19,489 bases of DNA from an uncultured Eubacteriales bacterium (lineage in GTDB: Bacteria > Bacillota > Clostridia > Oscillospirales > Oscillospiraceae), in NCBI GenBank assembly GCA_900549405.1, contig URNZ01000033.1, positions 1 to 19,489 of the forward strand. Direction: 5' to 3'. Below the pieces are notes generated by a model. That model made no database searches. It saw only the letters and a list, made by a program, of their open reading frames with translations, and had not been told where the DNA came from. Numbering within the stretch: the first letter of the stretch is position 1; the number at the start of each line of letters is the position of its first letter. The translations under genes and the position numbers were made by a program. Of the stretch, positions 1 to 8,417 are shown piece after piece.

Positions 1-1
1 G

Positions 2-1426
2 GAAAATCCCAGCGGTAAGCTAAGAAAAATCATTGATGAAAACAGCGCCCAAATGGAGACTTACCTTGCCCATCAGCTGCCGGATCTGGTGAGCGCTCAG
101 GTCACGACGGTTGCTAGCCTTGTGCTGATGCTGGCTATGGACTGGCGCATTGGCCTTCCGCTGATCGTTCTGATGCTTGCAAGCTTTGCCTGCCAGATGA
201 CAATGATGGGCGAAAAAACCATGAATTTCATGAAGCGCTATCAGGACGCTCAGGAGGAAATGAACCACGAGGCGGTGGAGTATGTCCGGGGCATCCCCGT
301 GGTCAAGACCTTTGGCCAGACGGTGTTCTCCTTCAAAAAATTCAAGGACACCATCGACAACTACCAGCGCTGGACCATCGCCTATACCAAGCAGCTGCGG
401 GGGCCCATGACCGCCTATACCCTGGCGGTGAACAGCGTGTTCGTTTTCCTGATCGTGGGCGGCTTCTGGCTCTCCGGCAAGGGGGTCACGGCGGCGTTGC
501 TGCTGGACCTGCTGTTTTACATCATCATCACCCCGGTGATCTCCCTCACCCTGTCCAAGCTGATGCTGATGAGCGAGAATACCATGCTGGTGACCGACGC
601 CCTCAAGCGCATGGACGCGGTGCTCACCGCCCCCGCCCTCAGCCGCCCGGAGCAGCCCCAGTCCCCCAAGGACAGCGCCGTGACCTTTGACCACGTCACC
701 TTCCGCTATGACGGGACGAAAAACGCCCTGGAGGACATCTCCCTCACCATCGGCGCGGGGGAGACGGCGGCTCTCGTCGGTCCCTCCGGCGGCGGCAAGT
801 CCACCCTGGCCAGCCTGGCCGCCCGGTTCTTCGACCCCACCTCCGGCGCCGTGTCCATCGGCGGGGTGAACGTGCAGGACATGGACCCCGGCCAGCTGAT
901 GAACACCGTGTCCTTTGTGCTGCAAAACAGCCATCTCATCAAGGCCAGCATCCTGGACAACGTGCGCCTGGGCCGCCCCGACGCCAGCGAGACCCAGGTG
1001 ATGGCCGCCCTGGAGCAGGCCCAGTGCATGGACATCATTGAAAAGTTCCCCCAGGGGGTCCACACCGTCATCGGCAGCCAGGGGGGCTATCTCTCCGGGG
1101 GCGAGATGCAGCGCATCGCCATCGCCCGGGCCATTTTAAAGGACGCCCCCGTCCTCATCCTGGACGAGGCCACCGCCTTTGCCGACCCGGATAACGAGCG
1201 GAAGGTCCAGGCCGCCCTCACCCGCCTGGCCCAGGGCCGCACGGTGCTGATGATCGCCCACCGGCTGTCCACCGTCACCGGGGCGGACAAAATTTTCGTC
1301 CTGGAGGAGGGCCGCCTGGTCCAGCAGGGCAGCTTTGTCCAGCTGAGCCAGAGCCCCGGCCTGTTTGGCCGCATGTGGAACGAGTATCAGCAGTCGGTGG
1401 CCTGGAACGTGGCAAAGGAGGCTTGA
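2..1426 (+). CDS. ABC transporter permease/ATP-binding protein, YbtP/IrtA-type half transporter (5' partial)
   Basis: The reading frame is open from base 2, so the true start lies left of the window; the ATG at 53 is internal. About 474 residues are visible. The first half is the rear part of a type-IV (exporter-fold) membrane domain with hydrophobic stretches around visible residues 35-65 and 140-190. The ATPase domain follows: Walker A GPSGGGKST (visible 260-268), signature LSGGEMQR (364-371), and Walker B ending in ILDEATAFADPDNE. The ATAFADP variant after Walker B is typical of the YbtP/IrtAB siderophore-associated group (family knowledge). The next gene starts 3 bases after the stop, and an AAAGGAGG ribosome site lies in the tail of this gene, so the two are probably co-translated and form a heterodimer. 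Substrate cannot be read from sequence: iron-siderophore import is the first guess, drug or peptide export the alternative. Confidence 0.9.
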   Translation, partial: ENPSGKLRKIIDENSAQMETYLAHQLPDLVSAQVTTVASLVLMLAMDWRIGLPLIVLMLASFACQMTMMGEKTMNFMKRYQDAQEEMNHEAVEYVRGIPVVKTFGQTVFSFKKFKDTIDNYQRWTIAYTKQLRGPMTAYTLAVNSVFVFLIVGGFWLSGKGVTAALLLDLLFYIIITPVISLTLSKLMLMSENTMLVTDALKRMDAVLTAPALSRPEQPQSPKDSAVTFDHVTFRYDGTKNALEDISLTIGAGETAALVGPSGGGKSTLASLAARFFDPTSGAVSIGGVNVQDMDPGQLMNTVSFVLQNSHLIKASILDNVRLGRPDASETQVMAALEQAQCMDIIEKFPQGVHTVIGSQGGYLSGGEMQRIAIARAILKDAPVLILDEATAFADPDNERKVQAALTRLAQGRTVLMIAHRLSTVTGADKIFVLEEGRLVQQGSFVQLSQSPGLFGRMWNEYQQSVAWNVAKEA

Positions 1427-1429
1427 ACC

Positions 1430-3160
1430 ATGAAACAAAAATTACAGCGCCGCTTCGCCTTGTCCTCCAAGGGGGCGGACGACACCATCCGCGGAAGTCT
1501 GTTCTGCGCCCTGCAAAATGTCGCCTTTATGCTGCCTGTTGGCCTGCTCTACTGCCTGGTGCGGGACCTGCTGAACGGCGGCCTGGCGGGCCGGGGCGGT
1601 TTCTATCTCATCGCCTGCGTGACCTGCTGCCTGTTCATCGTGGTCAGCACCTGGCTGCAATATAACGGCACTTTTTTGGCTACCTACGTGGAGACCGGGG
1701 TGCGCCGGGTCAGTCTGGCCGAGCAGCTGCGGCGGCTGCCCCTGTCCTTCTTCGGGAAAAAGGACCTGGCCGACCTCACCGCCTCCATCATGAACGACTG
1801 CGCCGTGCTGGAGACCAGCCAGTCCCACTTCGTCTGTCCCCTCATCGGGGCCTGCGTCTCCACCGTGGTCATCGCCCTGGGGCTGCTGGCCTTCAACTGG
1901 AAGATGGCTCTGGCCGCCGTGTGGCCCCTGCCCGTGGCCTTTGCCATTGTGGCCCTGGCCGCCCGGGTGCAGGAGGGCTTCTCCCGCCGGTCTATGGCCG
2001 CCCGCATCGCCTGTGAGGACGGCATCCAGGAGTATGTGGAGACCATGGCCGACCTGCGCGCCAACAACGCCCAGGATACCTATTTCCAGGGCCTGGCCGG
2101 AAAGATCCGGGCCATGGAGCACCGGGCCATTATCTCGGAATTCGGCACGGCCACCTTTGTGGTGTCCGCCGGGCTGGTGCTGCGGCTGGGTATGGCCACC
2201 ACCGCCCTGGCCGGGGCCTGGCTGCTCACCCGGGGGGAGCTGGACGTGCTCACCTTCTTCCTGTTCCTGCTCACCGTCTCCCGGCTGTATGACCCCCTGG
2301 AGGGCAGCCTGCAAAACCTGGCGGCCATCATCGCCACCAGCACCAACATCCAGCGGATGAACGAGATCATGGACTGCCCCGTTCAGACCGGGGCCGAGCA
2401 GCTGACCAACAGCGGCTGCGACGTCACCTTTGACCACGTGGGCTTTGCCTACAACGACGGGGAGGCCGTCCTGCGGGACGTGTCCTTCACCGCCCGCCAG
2501 GGGGAGGTCACGGCCCTGGTCGGTCCCTCCGGCGGGGGCAAGACCACCGTGTCCCGCCTGGCCGCCCGGTTCTGGGACGCCACCCGGGGCAGGATCACTG
2601 TGGGCGGCATGGACGTATCCCAGATCGACCCGGAGACCCTGATGGGCCTGTACTCCATCGTGTTCCAGGACGTGACATTGTTCAACAACACCCTGATGGA
2701 GAACATCCGCATTGGCCGCAAGGACGCCACCGATGAAGAGGTCCTCTCCGCCGCCCGCCTGGCCAAGGTGGACGAGTTTGCCGAAAAGCTGCCCGACGGC
2801 TGGAACACCAACATCGGGGAGAACGGCTGTCAGCTCTCCGGCGGCGAGCGCCAGCGGGTGTCCATCGCCCGGGCCTTTTTAAAGGACGCCCCCATCATCC
2901 TCCTGGACGAGGCCACCGCCAGCCTGGACGTGGAGAACGAGACCGCCATCCAGACCTCCCTGTCCCGGCTCATCCAGAACAAGACGGTGCTGATGATCGC
3001 CCACCGGATGCGCACTGTGGCCGGGGCGGACAAGATCGTGGTGCTGAAGGACGGCGCCGTGGCTGAGGAGGGCTCCCCCGCCCAGCTGCGCCAGTCCGGC
3101 GGCATCTTCGCCCACATGGAGCAGCTCCAGCAGGAGAGCAGCCAGTGGAAGCTGGGGTGA
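1430..3160 (+). CDS. ABC transporter permease/ATP-binding protein, YbtQ/IrtB-type half transporter
   Basis: This 576-residue protein is the expected full length for a half-size exporter-fold ABC protein. An N-terminal membrane domain (hydrophobic segments near 28-45, 58-78, 138-178, 240-285) is followed by an ATPase domain: Walker A GPSGGGKTT (365-373), Q-loop Q413, signature LSGGERQR (469-476), Walker B IILLDE with catalytic Glu494, and H-loop His525. All ATPase residues are intact, unlike many heterodimeric exporters with one degenerate site. The ribosome site AAAGGAGG is inside the end of the preceding gene, 3 bases upstream. By resemblance to the paired YbtPQ/IrtAB proteins it is the second subunit of one heterodimeric transporter in the inner membrane. 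The substrate is unknown; no binding protein or siderophore synthesis gene is visible. A strong terminator follows. Confidence 0.92.
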   Translation: MKQKLQRRFALSSKGADDTIRGSLFCALQNVAFMLPVGLLYCLVRDLLNGGLAGRGGFYLIACVTCCLFIVVSTWLQYNGTFLATYVETGVRRVSLAEQLRRLPLSFFGKKDLADLTASIMNDCAVLETSQSHFVCPLIGACVSTVVIALGLLAFNWKMALAAVWPLPVAFAIVALAARVQEGFSRRSMAARIACEDGIQEYVETMADLRANNAQDTYFQGLAGKIRAMEHRAIISEFGTATFVVSAGLVLRLGMATTALAGAWLLTRGELDVLTFFLFLLTVSRLYDPLEGSLQNLAAIIATSTNIQRMNEIMDCPVQTGAEQLTNSGCDVTFDHVGFAYNDGEAVLRDVSFTARQGEVTALVGPSGGGKTTVSRLAARFWDATRGRITVGGMDVSQIDPETLMGLYSIVFQDVTLFNNTLMENIRIGRKDATDEEVLSAARLAKVDEFAEKLPDGWNTNIGENGCQLSGGERQRVSIARAFLKDAPIILLDEATASLDVENETAIQTSLSRLIQNKTVLMIAHRMRTVAGADKIVVLKDGAVAEEGSPAQLRQSGGIFAHMEQLQQESSQWKLG

Positions 3161-3195
3161 ACCCGGCTTTCGGCGCTCCCCTGCAAGACAGCAAA

Positions 3196-3233
3196 ACGCC
3201 CCCGCCGCTGTTTTTGCGCAGCGGCGGGGGCGT
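3196..3233. terminator. Bidirectional rho-independent terminator between the ABC pair and hsp20
   Basis: A perfect 15-bp stem (3196-3210 with 3219-3233) has an 8-base loop. It is followed by a T-rich run on the + strand (CTGTTTTGATTTGGTTTT) and, read the other way, by TTTTGC. It lies between convergent genes, 35 bases after the ABC stop and 31 bases beyond the hsp20 stop, so it probably serves both. Confidence 0.9.
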
Positions 3234-3264
3234 CTGTTTTGATTTGGTTTTACTCCGCCTGCCA

Positions 3265-3708
3265 TCACTCAATGGCGATAGTAGTGGTCTTGGGCAGGGC
3301 CTTTTCACCGGCCTTGGGCACGGACAGCTTCAGGATGCCGTCCTCATACTTGGCGGAGACCTCCTCGGGCTTGACGGCCTCGCCCACGAAGAAGCTGCGG
3401 CTGCAAGCGCCGGCATAGCGCTCCTGACGGATGTACTTGCCCGCCTTGTCCTGCTGGTCCTTATCCACGCCCTTGGCGGCGCTGATGGTCAGGTAGCCGT
3501 CCTTCAGGTCCACGTTGACCTCGTCCTTCTTAAAGCCGGGCAGGTCCACATCCAGCTCATAGCTGTTCTCGGTCTCCCGCACATCGGTCTTCATCAGGTT
3601 CTTGGCGTGCTTGCCATACAGGGGGTCGTGGCCGTGGACATTCATCATACCAAAGGGATCAGAGAAGAAATCATCGAACAAATTCTCACCAAAAATGCTA
3701 GGTAACAT
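3265..3708 (-). CDS. Small heat-shock protein, Hsp20/alpha-crystallin family
   Basis: The 147-residue protein matches small heat-shock chaperones: an N-terminal FxxFF-rich arm (IFGENLFDDFF), an alpha-crystallin domain from about residue 38 (TDVRETENSYELDVDLPGF), the signature GILKLSVPK near residue 125, and a C-terminal I-A-I motif needed for oligomer contacts. It holds unfolding proteins in the cytoplasm. I chose the ATG at 3708 because GGAGGAA lies 5 bases upstream; a longer frame from a TTG at 3756 would run through that ribosome site and begin inside a hairpin. The gene has its own promoter with a CIRCE-like operator and a leader of about 130 bases. It sits alone between two terminated units; weak readthrough from cca is possible because no terminator is visible after cca. 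Confidence 0.93.
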   Translation of the reverse strand: MLPSIFGENLFDDFFSDPFGMMNVHGHDPLYGKHAKNLMKTDVRETENSYELDVDLPGFKKDEVNVDLKDGYLTISAAKGVDKDQQDKAGKYIRQERYAGACSRSFFVGEAVKPEEVSAKYEDGILKLSVPKAGEKALPKTTTIAIE

Positions 3709-3745
3709 AATTATTCCTCCATTCAACTTGAAACCATTCTCAGGC

Positions 3746-3764
3746 CGTCCGGCCAAGCCGGACG
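3746..3764 (-). other. Leader hairpin upstream of hsp20
   Basis: An 8-bp perfect stem (3746-3753 with 3757-3764) with a 3-base loop lies in the hsp20 leader, 38 bases upstream of the start codon. No T run follows, so it is not a terminator. It does not reach the ribosome site, so an RNA-thermometer role is unproven. Confidence 0.45.
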
Positions 3765-3848
3765 TTGTCGAATCTTGTTACCGCTGTTTGTTATTTCATC
3801 GTTCCTCCTGGGGGACTCTCTCAAGCCCCTCTCTCTTGGAACAACTAT

Positions 3849-3876
3849 ATCATAGCACCAATTTTAGCAGAGTCAA
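3849..3876 (-). promoter_or_regulatory. Sigma-A promoter of hsp20
   Basis: On the minus strand, TTGACT (3876-3871) and TATGAT (3854-3849) are separated by 16 bases. Each box matches the consensus at 5 of 6 positions. Transcription would begin near 3842, leaving a leader of about 133 bases. Confidence 0.75.
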
Positions 3877-3890
3877 TAGGAGAGTGCTAA
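3864..3890 (-). promoter_or_regulatory. CIRCE-like HrcA operator over the hsp20 -35 box
   Basis: Read on the minus strand, TTAGCACTC, then 9 bases, then CTCTGCTAA. The 9-9-9 layout is exactly that of CIRCE (TTAGCACTC-N9-GAGTGCTAA). The first arm is perfect; the second keeps only its outer six bases. It overlaps the -35 box, which suits a repressor. HrcA repression that lifts on heat shock is inferred from the known role of this element. Confidence 0.7.
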
Positions 3891-3963
3891 TATTAACAAA
3901 ATAAGCGATGTTTGTTCATAATTTATGCGATTTCCGGCGAGATATCCCATTTTTCTTCCAGAT

Positions 3964-5283
3964 TTACCGCCGCACCAGGTCCAGCAGGGCCGTTTTTTCG
4001 TTGGGCAGGCGCTCGGACAGCACGGCCTCTAAGCACCGGTCCAGGGCCTGGCCGATCTCCGGGCCTTTCAGTCCCAGCTCCAGCATGTCCCGGCCATTCA
4101 CCGCCAGGTCCTTTTTCTGAAAGCAGGCCCCCTCCGCCAGCAGCCGGTCCAGGACGGCCTGGGCCCGGTCCAGCTCACTCTGTCGCCCGGCGGCCAGGGA
4201 AGACTGAGCGGCGTTGTCCGCCCGGTGGAGGGCGATGAGGTCCGCCGTCCCCTCCGGCCCCAGCCGGGCCAGCAGGCGGCGGACGGGGCGGCGCTCCGGG
4301 ATAATGGGCCTGTCGTGGAGGGCCACCAGGGCCACGATCCTCCGCCGGGTGTCTGTGTCAAAGCGCAGGCGGCTCAGGATATTCCCGGCCAATCTGGCGC
4401 TCTCCTCCCCGTGGTCATAGAAGTGGCCCACGCCCTTTTCGTCCAGGGTGAAACAGGGCGGCTTGCCCAGGTCGTGGAGCAGGGCGGCCCACCGCAGCAC
4501 GGGGTCCGCCGGGGCGGCGTCCACCGCCGCCAGGGTGTGACGCCACACGTCTTTATCGTGCCAGGGGTTGCGCTGGTCAAAGCCGAAGGTGGGTGCTATC
4601 TCGGGCAGCACCTGGGCGGCCACCGGGGCATAGTCCTCCAGCACCCGGCCTGCGTTCTGGCCACACAGCAGCTTGGTCAGCTCCTCCCGCACCCGCTCGT
4701 GGGCGATGTCGTCCAGCAGGGCCCGGCAGCGCACCAGGGCCGCCCCGGTGCGCTCCTCGATGCGAAAGCCCAGGACGGCGGCAAAGCGCATACACCGCAG
4801 CATCCGCAGGCCGTCCTCCCGAAATCTCCGGTCCGGGTCGCCCACGCAGCGGATGAGGCCCGCCTTTAAGTCCTCCCGACCCCCGTGGAGGTCGATGAGT
4901 CCCTCTTGGGGGTGGTAGGCCATGGCGTTGATGGTGAAGTCCCGCCGCTCCAAGTCCCGCTCCAGGCTGGGGGTGAAGGACACCCCGTCGGGGTGCCGCC
5001 CGTCGGAATAGGTCCCGTCCACCCGGAAGGTGGTGATCTCCAGGGGTAGGCCGTCCAGCAGCACCGTCACCGTGCCGTGCTTCAGCCCCGTCTCGATCAG
5101 GCGGAAGCCCGCGAACACCCCTTCTGTCTCCTCCGGCCGGGCGCTGGTGGTCAGGTCAAAGTCGGTGACGGTTCCCTTTCCCCGCAGCAGCTCCCGCACC
5201 GCGCCCCCCACCACATAGGCCCGGTGCCCGGCGGCGTTCAGCATACTTACGGCCCGCAGCACCTGGGGCGGCAGATCGTACAT
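3964..5283 (-). CDS. cca: CCA tRNA nucleotidyltransferase
   Basis: The 439-residue protein is a class II nucleotidyltransferase that adds or repairs the CCA end of tRNAs in the cytoplasm. Visible motifs are GGAVRELLRG (26-35), the metal-binding pair Asp41/Asp43 in DFDLTT, RRDFTINAMAY (113-123), the amino-acid template motif EDGLR (156-160), and an HD domain with LLHDLGKP (His270-Asp271) and DHGEE near 290. The HD fusion and length fit the bacterial CCA-adding/poly(A) polymerase group. EDxxR and the context favour CCA addition, but an A-adding enzyme cannot be fully excluded. The ATG at 5283 has AGGAGGAA 7 bases upstream and a promoter at 5319-5348. It is monocistronic. No convincing terminator is visible between its stop and the hsp20 promoter. 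Confidence 0.93.
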   Translation of the reverse strand: MYDLPPQVLRAVSMLNAAGHRAYVVGGAVRELLRGKGTVTDFDLTTSARPEETEGVFAGFRLIETGLKHGTVTVLLDGLPLEITTFRVDGTYSDGRHPDGVSFTPSLERDLERRDFTINAMAYHPQEGLIDLHGGREDLKAGLIRCVGDPDRRFREDGLRMLRCMRFAAVLGFRIEERTGAALVRCRALLDDIAHERVREELTKLLCGQNAGRVLEDYAPVAAQVLPEIAPTFGFDQRNPWHDKDVWRHTLAAVDAAPADPVLRWAALLHDLGKPPCFTLDEKGVGHFYDHGEESARLAGNILSRLRFDTDTRRRIVALVALHDRPIIPERRPVRRLLARLGPEGTADLIALHRADNAAQSSLAAGRQSELDRAQAVLDRLLAEGACFQKKDLAVNGRDMLELGLKGPEIGQALDRCLEAVLSERLPNEKTALLDLVRR

Positions 5284-5318
5284 GGCAGCTTCCTCCTCGC
5301 GTTTTCTCGTGCTGTTCC

Positions 5319-5348
5319 AGTATAATGCCCGGCCCGGTCCCCCGTCAA
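5319..5348 (-). promoter_or_regulatory. Sigma-A promoter of cca
   Basis: On the minus strand, TTGACG (5348-5343), an 18-base spacer, then TATACT (5324-5319). The predicted transcript start is near 5312, about 28 bases before the ATG. It lies just past the terminator of the upstream operon. Confidence 0.7.
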
Positions 5349-5356
5349 TCCCACAA

Positions 5357-5391
5357 AAAGCCCGGCAGGACCTGATATCCCGCCGGGCTTT
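5357..5391 (-). terminator. Rho-independent terminator of the tct operon
   Basis: A 10-bp stem (AAAGCCCGGC at 5357-5366 pairs with 5382-5391) has a 15-base loop and is followed on the minus strand by TTTTTG. It ends the transcript of the TIM-barrel gene, whose stop is at 5412. Confidence 0.85.
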
Positions 5392-5411
5392 CGTTCTTTT
5401 TTATGCCGCTT

Positions 5412-6323
5412 TTATAGCGCCTCTTTGTAATGCTGGAACTTTTGGATGAGGTAGCGCCCCACGTCGTGGAGGTATTTGGCCGAGGTGGCGTAAAAACCAT
5501 CGTCCATCCCCTCGTACAGGTGCAGGGCCTCGAAGGTGAAGTCACCCTGATAGTCGATCTCCGCCAGTGCGCGCATCACGTCGTCCCAGTCGATCTTCCC
5601 CTGGAAGGGGATCAGATGGCCGTCCGTTCTGAAGTCGTTGTCGTTCAGGTGCAGGGCCCGGACCCGGCTGCCCATCACCCGGATGGTGTCGCCGCAGTCC
5701 TCCCCGGTGATCCCGGCGTGGCCCGTGTCGATGCAGCAGGTGAAGTTGTCCGGGTCGTTCAGCTCGTCAAAGAACTGGGCATACTCGTGGGGGTCAGAGA
5801 ACATGTCGGGCACCAGACAGCCCCGGCGCTGGTCCTCGCCGAACATATTCTCCAGGCACATCTTTACGCCGAACTGCTTGGCATAGGGCTGGAGCAGGTG
5901 GTAATACTCCCGGTTCAAATCCCAGATGATGTCCGCGTTGCTCTTCCCCGGCGCGCCCCGGTGGTTATAGGGCAGGTGGTGGACCGGATGGACCACCATG
6001 TGGGGGATGCCCAGCAGGGCGCAGGCCTCCATGCACCGGATCTGCATAGGTAGGATCTCCCGGTTCCAGTCGGGCAGATAGCTGGTGTGGAAGATGAAGG
6101 GGGCGTGGGCCTGGTTAAAGTAGACCCCGTTGTCCTTGGCCATCTGGACCACCTCTTTGGCATAGTCCTGATAGCCGTCCCGGTTCCAGGGCATCTCCCC
6201 CCGCTCCATCCAGGGCGTGAACGTATAGTCGATGGCGTCAAAGCCCGCTTTGGCCAGGATCTCAATGGCCCGCCGCTCGCCCACCAGGGAACGCAGGGCC
6301 CCGTTTTCTGTGGAAAGGATCAT
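5412..6323 (-). CDS. Sugar phosphate isomerase/epimerase-like TIM-barrel protein
   Basis: The 303-residue protein has the length and motif order of the xylose-isomerase-like TIM-barrel family (AP_endonuc_2). Likely metal ligands are Glu158 (in KMCLENMF), Asp199 and His202 (in CCIDTGHAG), and Glu265 (in DFTFEAL), with His225 (RALHLNDND) nearby. Members isomerise or epimerise sugars, sugar acids or inositol derivatives, or act as hydroxypyruvate isomerases; the substrate cannot be read here. The ATG at 6323 follows GGAGGGAAA. It is the last gene of the tctCBA transcript, 22 bases after the tctA stop, and the terminator lies just beyond it. The position suggests it acts on the compound the transporter brings in or on its first product (inference). 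Confidence 0.85.
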   Translation of the reverse strand: MILSTENGALRSLVGERRAIEILAKAGFDAIDYTFTPWMERGEMPWNRDGYQDYAKEVVQMAKDNGVYFNQAHAPFIFHTSYLPDWNREILPMQIRCMEACALLGIPHMVVHPVHHLPYNHRGAPGKSNADIIWDLNREYYHLLQPYAKQFGVKMCLENMFGEDQRRGCLVPDMFSDPHEYAQFFDELNDPDNFTCCIDTGHAGITGEDCGDTIRVMGSRVRALHLNDNDFRTDGHLIPFQGKIDWDDVMRALAEIDYQGDFTFEALHLYEGMDDGFYATSAKYLHDVGRYLIQKFQHYKEAL

Positions 6324-6345
6324 AGATAATTTCCCTCCAAATTTT

Positions 6346-7842
6346 TTATTTCTTGCTCTTCATCCGCTTCTCCGCCACCATATTGCTGAGGATGGGGAAG
6401 AAGAGCATAAACACCGCCAGGATCAAAATGGCGCAGGAGATGGGCCGGGTGACAAAGACGAAGGGGTTGCCTGCGGACAGGATCAGAGAGCGGCGCAGAT
6501 TGGTCTCGAACAGCTTGCCCAGCACCAGGGCGATGCACAGGGGCGTGACCGGGAAGCCGAAGCCCTTCATAAAGAAGCCGATCAGGCCGAAGGCGATCAT
6601 CACAAAGCACTCGAAGATGTTGTTGTTGATGGCGAACGCGCCCATCATGCACATGACCACGATGCAGGGGGTCATGATGGACTGGGGGATCTTAGACACC
6701 TGGGCGAACAGCCGGATGCAGGCACTGCCCTGGATGAACATAAAGATGTTGATGAAGAACAGCCCGCCCATGATGGCATAGACCCAAAAGCTCCCGCTGG
6801 AGAACAGGTTGGCCCCGGGGGTGATGCTCTGCATGGTCAGGGCACTGAGCAGGATGGCCATCACCGTGTCCCCGGGGATGCCCAGGGTGAGCATGGGGAT
6901 CATGGCGCCGCCGGTGACCGCGTTGTTGGCCGCCTCCGCCGCCAGGATGCCCTCGATGGAGCCGTTGCCATACTCCTCCGGGTGCTTGGAGGCCCGCTTG
7001 CTCTCGTTATAGGCGATCATGGCCGCCTCCGCGCCGCCGGTGCCGGGCACGCTGCCCACCACGGTGCCGATGATGGCGGACTTCAGGATCAGCTTCCAGT
7101 GCTTCAGCAGGTCCAGGGTCTTCACGTGGGCCTTGGTCACCGGCGGGACCTTTAACGACTCGTCGCCCTTGACATACACGTCCCGGCAGTTCACCAGCAC
7201 CTGGCACAGGGCATAGGCCCCCAACATAGAACTGACGACTTGAATGCCCGAGAGCATGTAATAGCTGCCGAAGGAGAAGCGGTTGGTGCCGAACACCGGG
7301 TCTGCCCCCACGCAGGACAGGATCAGGCCAAAGGCGGCGGACATGATACCCTTGATGACGTTGTTCAGGCTGTTGCCCTCCAGGCCGATGGCCGCCGCGA
7401 TGCCGAAGGTGCAAAGGGCGAAATACTCCGGCGAGCCGATCTTCAAAATGACCTTGGCCAGCTGGGGGGCGAAGAAGCTCAGGGCCACGCAGCTGAACAA
7501 TCCGCCGATGGTAGAGGCCACCAGAGCGCACTTCAAGGAGTCCCCCGCCCGGCCCTTCCGGGCCAGGGGATAGCCCTCCAGGGCGGTGCAGACGGCGTTG
7601 GCCGTGCCCGGGGTGTTGATCAGCGTGGCCGTGATGGAGCCGCCGTACATGCCGCCGCAATAGGCCCCCAGCAGCAGATACATGGCCGGAAGGGACTCCA
7701 TGTGAAAGGTCATGGTCATCAAAACCGTGACGGCAAAGGCCACGCTCAGTCCGGGCATGGCCCCGATGATGATGCCCACGGCCAGGCCGATGTTCATCAT
7801 CAAAAGATTATCTACGGTGAAAATACTTTGTAATACACTCAT
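6346..7842 (-). CDS. tctA: Tripartite tricarboxylate transporter, large permease subunit TctA
   Basis: The 498-residue, strongly hydrophobic protein has the usual TctA length of about 500 and its conserved segments: GAMPGLS near residue 28, GGSITATLINTPG near 65-85 followed by ALEGYPLARKG, and GSVPGTGGAEAAM with NNAVTGGAMIPMLTLGIPGD in the second half. The two PG-rich repeats mark the two-fold pseudosymmetry of the family. It is the multi-spanning channel subunit of a secondary, binding-protein-dependent carboxylate importer. The ATG at 7842 has GGGGGAGGG upstream, and the gap to tctB is only 15 bases. The gene order C-B-A is classical. The ligand is not predictable: family members carry citrate, other di- and tricarboxylates, or aromatic acids. 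Confidence 0.93.
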   Translation of the reverse strand: MSVLQSIFTVDNLLMMNIGLAVGIIIGAMPGLSVAFAVTVLMTMTFHMESLPAMYLLLGAYCGGMYGGSITATLINTPGTANAVCTALEGYPLARKGRAGDSLKCALVASTIGGLFSCVALSFFAPQLAKVILKIGSPEYFALCTFGIAAAIGLEGNSLNNVIKGIMSAAFGLILSCVGADPVFGTNRFSFGSYYMLSGIQVVSSMLGAYALCQVLVNCRDVYVKGDESLKVPPVTKAHVKTLDLLKHWKLILKSAIIGTVVGSVPGTGGAEAAMIAYNESKRASKHPEEYGNGSIEGILAAEAANNAVTGGAMIPMLTLGIPGDTVMAILLSALTMQSITPGANLFSSGSFWVYAIMGGLFFINIFMFIQGSACIRLFAQVSKIPQSIMTPCIVVMCMMGAFAINNNIFECFVMIAFGLIGFFMKGFGFPVTPLCIALVLGKLFETNLRRSLILSAGNPFVFVTRPISCAILILAVFMLFFPILSNMVAEKRMKSKK

Positions 7843-7857
7843 GATCGGCCCTCCCCC

Positions 7858-8352
7858 TTAGCGAATGGGGACCAGCAGGACATACCGGAACAGCAGGTAC
7901 ATCACTGCGGCAAACGCATAATAGATCCCGTAATAGCTCCACTTTCTGCACCCCACCGCGAACAGGATCACCGGGGGCACGATGACCGTAGCGGGGATGA
8001 ACCCGATCTGGATGAACAGCACCGCATACACCAGGATCAGGGCAAAGATGATAAAGGGGATGAACAGGCCCACCGTCTCCCGCCGGGTGCGGACCACGGG
8101 CTCCCGCACCGGCTTGCCCTCCGCCTTCACCGCCTTGCAGTAGTGATAGATGGCCAGGATCAGTCCGGCCAGAGAGGCCAGGATAAACAGAATGGTCACC
8201 GCGTTGGGGAAGGTATCCGGGGAGAAGGGCTCCGCGCTGGCCGTTTTGGACATGTAGATCTGGGTGGGGATGATCCACTTATAGAAGATCACGCCCACCA
8301 CGGTGAATATCCCATACAGGATGATGTCTCCTCTTGCTTTTTTCGCGTTCAT
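7858..8352 (-). CDS. tctB: Tripartite tricarboxylate transporter, small permease subunit TctB
   Basis: The 164-residue membrane protein has about four to five hydrophobic segments (near 9-26, 46-67, 94-115, 117-132 and 143-162), a charged loop around 70-90, and no enzymatic motif. This is the normal size and layout of the poorly conserved TctB subunit. Identity rests mainly on its place between tctC and tctA. The ATG at 8352 follows GAGGTG at a suitable distance. No promoter is visible in the 120 bases before it, so it depends on readthrough past the tctC hairpin. Confidence 0.88.
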   Translation of the reverse strand: MNAKKARGDIILYGIFTVVGVIFYKWIIPTQIYMSKTASAEPFSPDTFPNAVTILFILASLAGLILAIYHYCKAVKAEGKPVREPVVRTRRETVGLFIPFIIFALILVYAVLFIQIGFIPATVIVPPVILFAVGCRKWSYYGIYYAFAAVMYLLFRYVLLVPIR

Positions 8353-8417
8353 ATGTACACCTCACTGGAAAAACACACGCACTGGCTGCATCGCGCTTGC
8401 TTTCTTGCTTTGAAAAG

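Noticed and set aside
20..1063. A 347-codon open frame on the minus strand over the first ABC gene
   Set aside because: It is rich in Gly, His and Gln with no recognisable domain, and it lies antisense to a well-supported ABC gene. It is a by-product of GC-rich codon use.
1442..2437. A 331-codon minus-strand frame over the second ABC gene
   Set aside because: It has the same low-complexity composition and antisense placement, with no ribosome site.
3709..3756. An N-terminal extension of Hsp20 from a TTG at 3756
   Set aside because: It would translate the ribosome site GGAGGAA and a leader hairpin; the ATG at 3708 has ideal spacing and the usual family N-terminus.
3746..3764. An RNA thermometer of the ROSE type in the hsp20 leader
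   Set aside because: The hairpin does not include the ribosome site, and I found no good complement to GGAGGAA in the leader.
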